Assembly (NCBI GenBank): GCA_030267565.1
Contig: BRXU01000021.1
Coordinates: 2,202,501-2,266,500 of the forward strand
Direction: 5' to 3'
Source: Pleodorina starrii
Lineage: Eukaryota; Chlorophyta; Chlorophyceae; Chlamydomonadales; Volvocaceae
Length of the DNA: 64,000 nt
In this document: one piece after another, positions 56,637 through 64,000 of the stretch
How the letters are laid out: each line of letters opens with the position of its first letter
Numbering within the stretch: position 1 is the first letter of the stretch
Notes under the pieces: model-generated
Databases searched by the model: none
The model's input: the letters and a program-made list of their open reading frames with translations, nothing else
Told to the model about the DNA's origin: nothing
Translations under genes and position numbers: made by a program

Positions 56637-58512
56637 TGTAGCAGCTGTACGACAGTGCAGCTAGGCTATAAGAGCCAACGCTACACCTGTACAAACAATT
56701 TGAGTGGCCTTTAGCAACTAAGACTGCTACATTGGTATTGAGAATCAGGAATAAATTCCTTAGGTCTGAAGATCGAGTCTCACAGAGCTCACATATCATT
56801 CTCACAGAGCCGTCAATGTCCGGACTGTGAAGTCAAATCGAACTGTGCCAGAGGTAGTCACGATCTACGGCCTGGTGTAAACCGGAAACATTCGGTGTGC
56901 CCGCTGACAAAGTGTGCAGCGTGAGCACAAATATCGCGGCTGGTGCGAAACGTAAGTACCACCGGCAGTGATCCGCCCCACTGGGGTCTCCAGTTCGAAT
57001 CTCGCGGCCCGCACTGGCCCCTGGGCTAGTGGGCCCGCCTAACTTCAGACCTCCACACAAGCAGTCCGAATAAAACAGGCTTGTGCTCGAACAAGGGGTT
57101 GGTGTCGGCTTCCTTGAAGCCGGAAAAAGGGCAGGGCCCCACTAAATCCGTACGGGTTAAGTTGAGTGCTAGGGCGGCGAGGGCGTGAAGTGTGAGAGTG
57201 TCGACATTCCTGCTGATAGACAGCCAGAGCTTTTTCCCGAAATGCCTGCTAGCCGAGTCGTTAGCAAGGCCTGCCGGCGCCGCGCGAAGCGCGTCATCCC
57301 GCCGGGTGCATGAGCGCATGTGCGCATCGACCGAAATACGGCATTTCCAAAGCGAGCGGCGAGGGCGTCAACTGTGAGAGTGTCGACATTCCTGCTGATA
57401 GGCAGCCAGAGCTTTATATCTGAAATGCCTGCGGCTTCAGCAATCCGACCCATGTTTAGCATCGCGCGCCGTCTCGGCACTGTGCAACTCTTCCGGCCAG
57501 CGCATTGGCTGAAATTACTTGACAGTAGACATGGAGTATATCATTTACACATCACGCAGGCTGACTTGACAATAGGACAGCGGAACTGTTTGCGAGGGTT
57601 GTTTGTGACGACGTGCAGTTGCCGACGAGAGTGCACAGGCTTCGCTACTGAGGTATTCGCCGTAGAGGAGGCTTGAATGCTTTAACATTAGGACAGCAGG
57701 GATTCCCTAGGTTGCCGACTGGACTTGTTGGGCGGCCCGCAGAAGACCGCTGCATCATGCGTGCATTGGCGGCTTGGCGTCCAACAACCAACAGTTTGCC
57801 CCTCATGGTTTGTCCCATGCAATCTTTGTAATATAAGTGTGCGTCAAGTCGGTCGGACCGGCAAGCAGAGCTGCTGTGGTGTGTTCGCGGGAAGATTGTT
57901 CGCAATGCAAACATATTTGGTCGCCGAAACGAAGATTCATTTCACGCCGTCATGTCAGAATTCCAGTTCGAGAAACGATGGATCTTCTGGAATTAATTCT
58001 AGGCCGAGAGGTGTTGGTTTGACCTCGGCCTCGGTCCATGGAGACTGCCAACCTGGCTTTTACTCATACGAGGTTGGGTTCCTATAATAAATTTACCGTG
58101 CAATAAAGAATGTAATCTTTTACTTATGCAGCCTTTCCGACGGCCGAAAGTCTGCACTTGCCCTTTTACATTAGACATCAGACAGTGCGGGCACGGACAT
58201 GGGCAATCCTACAGGGCGGGGCCCCCCTGGGCGCTTCGCGCTGGGGCCCCGCCCAAAAACTCCGAACCGAAAGGGCTATCTGTAGGAGTCCAGAGACGCT
58301 CTAGGACCATACCTCAGGTTCTCTGAGGAGCATGGTAGGGGTAGGTAGTGGTGAGCACACAGGCTCGGATCCCAATAACACGGGAGCCGGGACGGTCTCC
58401 CTTCAAAGGGGGGAGAGTGTAGCAGCTGTACGACAGTGCGGCTAGGCTATAAGAGCCAACGCTACACCTGTACAAACAACTCGAGTGGCCTTTAGCAACT
58501 AAGACTGCTACA
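56637..58512 (+). mobile_element. Non-autonomous LTR element, copy 3
   Basis: Same boundaries relative to the cassette as copies 1 and 2 (LTRs 56637-56731 and 58418-58512), again with CTACC on both sides. Confidence 0.88.
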
Positions 58513-58681
58513 CTACCGTGTATGGTATGTAGGCATGTACGTACGTACGTATTGTATGAACTGTATAAGTGCAATGCCTTCGGATCCTATACCGGTAGTT
58601 CGCTCCCTCTGGGGTTGAGTTCATCGGTTGTCGAGCCTCTGAAATGTACAGGTGTTGAGTGTTCATCCCTCCCTCACTCAC

Positions 58682-58939
58682 GTTTGATGTAGAAGCAGGA
58701 CCCCACGGACGGTCTCAGCGGTGTGTAACTCGACTTGATCAATCCGAATTCGTTAAAGGCGGCGCAGCTAGGGTTGCTGGTACAGGCAGCAGATGCGTTC
58801 TTTCCATAGTAGCCGAGTTCGTCTCCACCGTGGTCGAGGTCTCGATAATAGCTGTAGCCCGATAACTGCTGGCAGACTGTTGGTGGACGAGGAGTAGGAG
58901 GCAGCGGCGCTGGTGGAGACGGCGGTGGAATTGGTAGTT
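58682..58939 (-). CDS. Module exon, unit 17 (type 4)
   Basis: 258 bp, phase 1-1. One hinge change, LPIPPP for LPSPPP. Confidence 0.6.
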
Positions 58940-59405
58940 CTAGGCGTCCATGCAGGCAGCAGGGTTCACGGGGCATGGACGGCAGGGTTTAGCTCTCTCG
59001 ATAGGTTGGAAGTTTAGAGCGAGGGCATCGACGGTTATGGTATCATCGATGCATACATGCATAGGACAGCTGTGTGCATGCATGCATGAAGGTGTATTTA
59101 GGCAAGCACGGGCTTTACACCTACCTAGACGTATGTAGGCGTACGTTCCATTCGTACATATGCTTTAGAGCCAGCGCCAGAAAAAGGTGCAGCTGTTTGA
59201 TTGCATGCATGCATGCATGCATACAGCACGGAAAACCGCCACACTACCTTGTATGGTATGTAGGCATGTACGTACGTATTGTATGATGAACTGTATAAGT
59301 GCAATGCCTTCGGACCCTAAAGTTCGCTCCCTCTGGGGTTGAGTTCATCGGTTGTTGAGCCTCTGAAATGTACAGGTGTTGAGTGTTCATCCCTCCCTCA
59401 CTCAC

Positions 59406-59663
59406 GTTTGATGTAGAAGCAGGACCCCACGGACGGTGTCAGCGGCGTGTAACTCGACTTGATCAATCCGAATTCGTTAAAGGCGGCGCAGCTAGGGTTG
59501 CTGGTACAGGCAGCAGATGCGTTCTTCCCATAGTAGCCGAGTTCGTCTCCACCGTGGTCGAGGTCTCGATAATAGCTGTAGCCCGATAACTGCTGGCAGA
59601 CTGTTGGTGGACGAGGAGTAGGAGGCAGCGGCGCTGGTGGAGGCGGCGGTGGAGATGGTCGAT
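59406..59663 (-). CDS. Module exon, unit 18 (type 5)
   Basis: 258 bp, phase 1-1; protein identical to units 6 and 12. Confidence 0.6.
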
Positions 59664-60131
59664 CTAGGCGTCCATGCAGGCAGCAGGGTTCACGGGGCAT
59701 GGACGGCAGGGTTTATTAGCTCTCTCGATAGGTTGGAAGTTTAGAGCGAGGGCATCGACGGTTATGGTATCATCGATGCATACATGCATAGGACAGCTGT
59801 GTGCATGCATGTATGAAGGTGTATTTAGGCAAGCACGGGCTTTACACCTACCTAGACGTATGTAGGCGTACGTTCCATTCGTACATATGCTTTAGAGCCA
59901 GCGCCAGAAAAAGGTCCGCTGTTTAATTGCATGCATGCATGCATGCATACAGCACGGAAAACCGCCACACTACCTTGTATGGTATGTAGGCATGTACGTA
60001 CGTATTGTATGATGAACTGTATAAGTGCAATGCCTTCGGACCCTAAAGTTTGCTCCCTCTGGGGTTGAGTTCATCGGTTGTTGAGCCTCTGAAATGTACA
60101 GGTGTTGAGTGTTCATCCCTCCCTCACTCAC

Positions 60132-60389
60132 GTTTGATGTAGAAGCAGGACCCCACGGACGGTGTCAGCGGCGTGTAACTCGACTTGATCAATCCGAATT
60201 CGTTAAAGGCGGCGCAGCTAGGGTTGCTGGTACAGGCAGCAGATGCGTTCTTTCCATAGTAGCCGAGATCGTCTCCACCGTGGTCGAGGTCTCGATAATA
60301 GCTGTAGCCCGATATCTGCTGGCAGACTGTTGGTGGACGAGGAGGAGGAGGCAGCGGCGCTGGTGGAGGCGGCGGTGGAGATGGTCGAT
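60132..60389 (-). CDS. Module exon, unit 19 (extra unit, mixed type)
   Basis: 258 bp, phase 1-1. Not present in copies A and B. It combines a type-5-like hinge start and flank with a PPPPRPP hinge and DHGGDD, and has QQISGYS for QQLSGYS: another recombinant. Confidence 0.6.
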
Positions 60390-60870
60390 CTAGGCGTCCA
60401 TGCAGGCAGCAGGGTTCACGGGGCATGGACGGCAGGGTTTATTAGCTCTCTCGATAGGTTGGAAGTTTAGAGCGAGGGCATCGACGGTTATGGTATCATC
60501 GATGCATACATGCATAGGACAGCTGTGTGCATGCATGTATGAAGGTGTATTTAGGCAAGCACGGGCTTTACACCTACCTAGACGTATGTAGGTGTACATA
60601 CGTTGCATATGCATTCGTACATATGCTTTGGAGCCAGCACCAGAAAAAGGTGCAGCTGTTTAAGTGCATGCATGCATGCATACAGCACGGAAAACCGCCA
60701 TACTACCGTGTATGGTATGTAGGCATGTATGTACGACGTATTGTATGAACTGTATAAGTGCAATGCCTTCGGATCCTATACCGGTAGTTCGCTCCCTCTG
60801 GGGTTGAGTTCATCGGTGGTTGAGCCTCTGAAATGTACAGGTGTTGAGTGTTCATCCCTCCCTCACTCAC

Positions 60871-61131
60871 GTTTGATGTAGAAGCAGGACCCCACGGACG
60901 GTGTCAGCGGTGTGTAACGCGACTTGATCAATCCGAACTCGTTAAAGGCGGTGCAGCTAGGGTTGCTGGTACAGGCAGCAGATGCGTTCTTTCCATAGTA
61001 GCCGAGATCGTCTCCACCGTGGTCGTAGTCATGATAAGTGTAGTAGCCCGATAAGTGCTGGCAGACTGTTGGTGGACGAGGAGAAGAAGGAGGAGGCGCT
61101 TGTGGCGACGACGGTGCTGGAGATGGTAGAT
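60871..61131 (-). CDS. Module exon, unit 20 (type 6, longer hinge)
   Basis: 261 bp, phase 1-1. Like units 7 and 13 but with four more hinge residues (PPPSSP insert) and two module changes (PSCTAFN, IKSRYTPL). It is the outermost unit and most diverged, next to the expanded satellite. No upstream first exon, signal peptide or promoter can be seen before the satellite begins. Confidence 0.58.
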
Positions 61132-61349
61132 CTAGGCGTGCATGCAGGCAGCAGGGTTCACGGGCATCAACGGCAGGGTTTAGCTATCTCGATAGGTTGG
61201 AAGTTTAGAGGGCATCGACAGTAGGATATGGTATCATCAATGAATGCATGCGTGGGACCTAGCTACTACTGCTGCGTGCGTGCATATATATATATATTTA
61301 ACCCTTAGATAGCACTTGCTAATGATATGTAGCTTCTGTGTGCCACCTG

Positions 61350-61566
61350 GCCCCCTCGCGCCCCCCTCGCGCCCCCCTCGTCGAGCCCCGCTCGTCGAGC
61401 CCCGCTCGTCGAGCCCCGCTCGTCGAGCCCCGCTCGTCGAGCCCCGCTCGTCGAGCCCCGCTCGTCGAGCCCCGCTCGTCGAGCCCCGCTCGTCGAGCCC
61501 CGCTCGTCGAGCCCCGCTCGTCGAGCCCCGCTCGTCGAGCCCCGCTCGTCGAGCCCCGCTCGTCGA
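61350..61566. repeat. 14-bp GC satellite, GCTCGTC GAGCCCC domain
   Basis: About 13 units of the same 14-mer as copies A and B, after a CCCCCTCGCGC-type start. Confidence 0.95.
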
Positions 61567-61680
61567 GCCCCGCGCGTCGAGCCCCGCGCGTCGAGCCCCG
61601 CGCGTCGAGCCCCGCGCGTCGAGCCCCGCGCGTCGAGCCCCGCGCGTCGAGCCCCGCGCGTCGAGCCCCGCGCGTCGAGC
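61567..61680. repeat. 14-bp GC satellite, GCGCGTC GAGCCCC domain
   Basis: About eight units in which the first heptamer has changed from GCTCGTC to GCGCGTC (one base). Confidence 0.94.
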
Positions 61681-64000
61681 CCCGCGCCCCGAGCCCCGCG
61701 CCCCGAGCCCCGCGCCCCCCGCCCCGCGCCCCCAGCCCCGCGCCCCAAGCCCCGCACCCCGAGCCCCGCGCCCCGCGCCCCGCGCCACGAGCCCCGCGCC
61801 CCGAGCCCCGCGCGCCGAGCCCCGCGCCCCGAGCCCCGCGCCCCGAGCCCCGCGCCCCGAGCCCCGCGCCCCGAGCCCCGCGCCCCGAGCCCCGAGCCCC
61901 GCGCCCCGCGCCCCGCGCCCCGCGCCCCGAGCCCCGCGCCCCGAGCCCCGCGCCCCGAGCCCCACGCCCCGAGCCCCGCACCCCGCGCCCCGCGCCCCGC
62001 ACCCCGCGCCCCGCGCCCCGAGCCCCGCGCCCCGCGCCCCGCGCCCCGAGCCCCGCGCCCCGAGCCCCGCGCCCCGAGCCCCGCGCCCCGAGCCCCGCGC
62101 CCCGAGCCCCGCGCCCCGAGCCCCGCGCCCCGAGCCCCGCGCCCCGAGCCCCGCACCCCGAGCCCCGCGCCCCGAGCCCCGCACCCCGAGCCCCGCGCCC
62201 CGCACCCCGCGCCCCGTGCCCCGCACCCCGAGCCCCGCGCCCCGAGCCCCGCGCCCCGCGCCCCACGCCCCGAGCCCCGCGCCCCGAGCCCCGCGCCCCG
62301 CGCCCCGCGCCCCGAGCCCCGCGCCCCGAGCCCCGCGCCCCGAGCCCCGCGCCCCGCGCCCCGCGCCCCCCGCCCCCCGCCCCGAGCCCCGCGCCCCGAG
62401 CCCCGCGCCCCGAGCCCCGCGCGCCGAGCCCCGCGCCCCGAGCCCCGCGCCCCGAGCCCCGCGCCCCGCGCCCCCCGCCCCGAGCCCCGCGCCCCGAGCC
62501 CCGCGCCCCGAGCCCCGCGCCCCGAGCCCCGCGCCCCGAGCCCCGCACCCCGCGCCCCGCACCCCGAGCCCCGCGCCCCGCGCCCCGAGCCCCGCGCCCC
62601 GAGCCCCGCGCCCCGCGCCCCGCGCCCCGAGCCCCGCGCCCCGAGCCCCGCGCCCCGAGCCCCGCGCCCCGAGCCCCGCGCCCCGAGCCCCGCGCCCCGA
62701 GCCCCGCGCCCCGAGCCCCGCACCCCGAGCCCCGCGCCCCGAGCCCCGCGCCCCGAGCCCCGCACCCCGCACCCCGCGCCCCGCACCCCGCACCCCGAGC
62801 CCCGCGCCCCGAGCCCCGCGCCCCGCGCCCCACGCCCCGAGCCCCGCGCCCCGAGCCCCGCGCCCCGCGCCCCGCGCCCCGAGACCCCCGCCCCGAGCCC
62901 CGCGCCCCGAGCCCCGCGCCCCGCGCCCCCCGCCCCCAGCCCCCAGCCCCGAGCCCCCCGCCCCGAGCCCCGCGCCCCGAGCCCCGCGACCCGAGCCCCG
63001 CGCCCCGAGCCCCGAGCCCCGCGCCCCGCGCCCCGCGCCCCGATCCCCGCGCCCACAGCCCCGAGCCCCGCGCCCCGCGCCCCGCGCCCCGCGCCCCGCG
63101 CCCCGCGCCCCGCGCCCCGCGCCCCACGCCCCGAGCCCCGCGCCCCGAGCCCCGCGCCCCGAGCCCCGCGCCCCGAGCCCCGCACCCCGAGCCCCGCGCC
63201 CCGCACCCCGCGCCCCGCGCCCCGCGCCCCGCGCCCCCCGCCCCGCGCCCCGCGCCCCGCGCCCCGCGCCCCGCGCCCCGCGCCCCGCGCCCCCCCCCCC
63301 CCCCCCCGCGCCCCGAGCCCCGCGCCCCGAGCCCCGCTCCCCGAGCCCCGCGCCCCGCGCCCCGCGCCCCGCGCCCCGCGCCCCGCGCCCCGCGCCCCGC
63401 GCCCCGCGCCCCGCGCCCCGCGCCCCGCGCCCCGCGCCCCGCGCCCCGCGCCCCGAGCCCCGCGCCCCGAGCCCCGCACCCCCCGCCCCGCGCCCCCCGC
63501 CCCGAGCCCCGCGCCCCGAGCCCCGCGCCCCGAGCCCCGCGCCCCGCGCCCCGCGCCCCGCGCCCCGCGCCCCGGGCCCCGCACCCCGCGCCCCGCGCCC
63601 CGCGCCCCGAGCCCCGCGCCCCGAGCCCCGCGCCCCGCGCCCCGCGCCCCGAGCCCCGCGCCCCGAGCCCCGCTCCCCGAGCCCCGCGCCCCGAGCCCCG
63701 CGCCCCGCGCCCCGCACCCCGCGCCCCGCGCCCCGCGCCCCGCGCCCCGCGCCCCGAGCCCCGAGCCCCGCGCCCCGCGCCCCGCGCCCAGCACCCCGCA
63801 CCCCGCGCCCCGCGCCCCGCGCCCCGCGCCCCGCGCCCCGCGCCCCGCCCCCCGCCCCCCGCGCCCCGCGCCCCGCGCCCCGCGCCCCGAGCCCCGCGCC
63901 CCGCGCCCCGCGCCCCGCGCCCCGCGCCCCGCGCCCCGCGCCCTGCACCCCGCACCCCGCGCCCCGCGCCCCGCGCCCCGAGCCCCGAGCCCCGCCCCCC
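61681..64000. repeat. Heptamer GC satellite, GCGCCCC/GAGCCCC
   Basis: First heptamer now GCGCCCC, alternating with GAGCCCC at first and becoming mostly GCGCCCC towards the right edge, with scattered GCACCCC, GCCCCCC and an 18-C run at 63290-63307. The minus strand is (GGGGCGC)n, a G-quadruplex-prone sequence. The long Gly/Ala/Arg frames on the minus strand are repeat by-products. The array continues past the window. Confidence 0.96.

Larger units (their letters stand above)
56637..64000. repeat. Higher-order repeat, copy C (partial, with expanded satellite)
   Basis: Starts as copies A and B do (LTR element, types 4 and 5), then has an extra module unit (unit 19) before the type-6 unit. The GC satellite that is about 0.4 kb in A and B is at least 2.65 kb here and runs off the window. 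The rest of the cassette, if present, lies beyond the edge. Confidence 0.9.

Noticed and set aside
61237..63955. Three 800-900-codon Gly/Ala/Arg-rich minus-strand frames
   Set aside because: All three registers are open at once over the 7/14-bp satellite, which is expected for a unit with no stop in any frame.

Overview
This is a gene-poor, repeat-dominated stretch of a eukaryotic nuclear genome. The best guess is a chlorophyte green alga, probably volvocine or chlamydomonadalean. Reasons: GC-rich Ty1/copia and chromodomain Ty3/gypsy elements, GT-AG introns in a hAT transposase gene, and repeated exon-like units encoding a Pro/Ser-rich hinge plus a small four-cysteine module, a layout typical of volvocine extracellular-matrix proteins. 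The organism is inferred; no rRNA or species marker is present.

Left edge (1-11215): an 11-kb pentamer satellite made of nested domains, (GGTCT)n, a mixed zone, a 10-bp dimer, a second mixed zone and (GCTCT)n. It abuts a tRNA-like fragment (11222-11299). A TAA-flanked Harbinger/Tourist-like MITE follows (11617-11899).

12421-19887: a decayed, intron-containing hAT transposase gene. A complete Ty1/copia element (13759-18637, two identical 165-bp LTRs, 5-bp target duplication GGCCT) sits inside one of its exons. A 1-bp frameshift damages the hAT gene independently.

19938-22813: a detached piece of a tandem array whose main body starts at 39.7 kb. 23.4-28.7 kb: a patchwork of direct repeats and a Pro-codon-like minisatellite with a 1184-bp higher-order period. 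29.6-30.6 kb: copy R1 of a dispersed 1-kb repeat family.

30931-37164: an intact Ty3/gypsy chromovirus (identical 282-bp LTRs, target duplication CCATC). Gag and Pol are in the same frame, separated by one UAG. Pol begins with a domain resembling phage Dam-type adenine methyltransferases, ahead of protease, RT, RNase H, integrase and chromodomain. This is one of the two most interesting objects here.

37.4-39.7 kb: a CCGTAA-rich hairpin region, then R-family copies in inverted arrangement. 39.7-61.1 kb: 18 tandem units of about 725-740 bp. On the minus strand each has a phase 1-1 exon-like segment (usually 258 bp) with AG acceptor and GTGAGT/GTGTGT donor. They are organised into 7.73-kb higher-order repeats containing a 1.88-kb non-autonomous LTR element, a 14-bp GC satellite and a (TTA)n tract. 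Right edge (61350-64000): the GC satellite expands and changes stepwise from a 14-bp to a 7-bp unit. No prokaryotic operon, CRISPR array, rRNA or convincing intact tRNA gene was seen.
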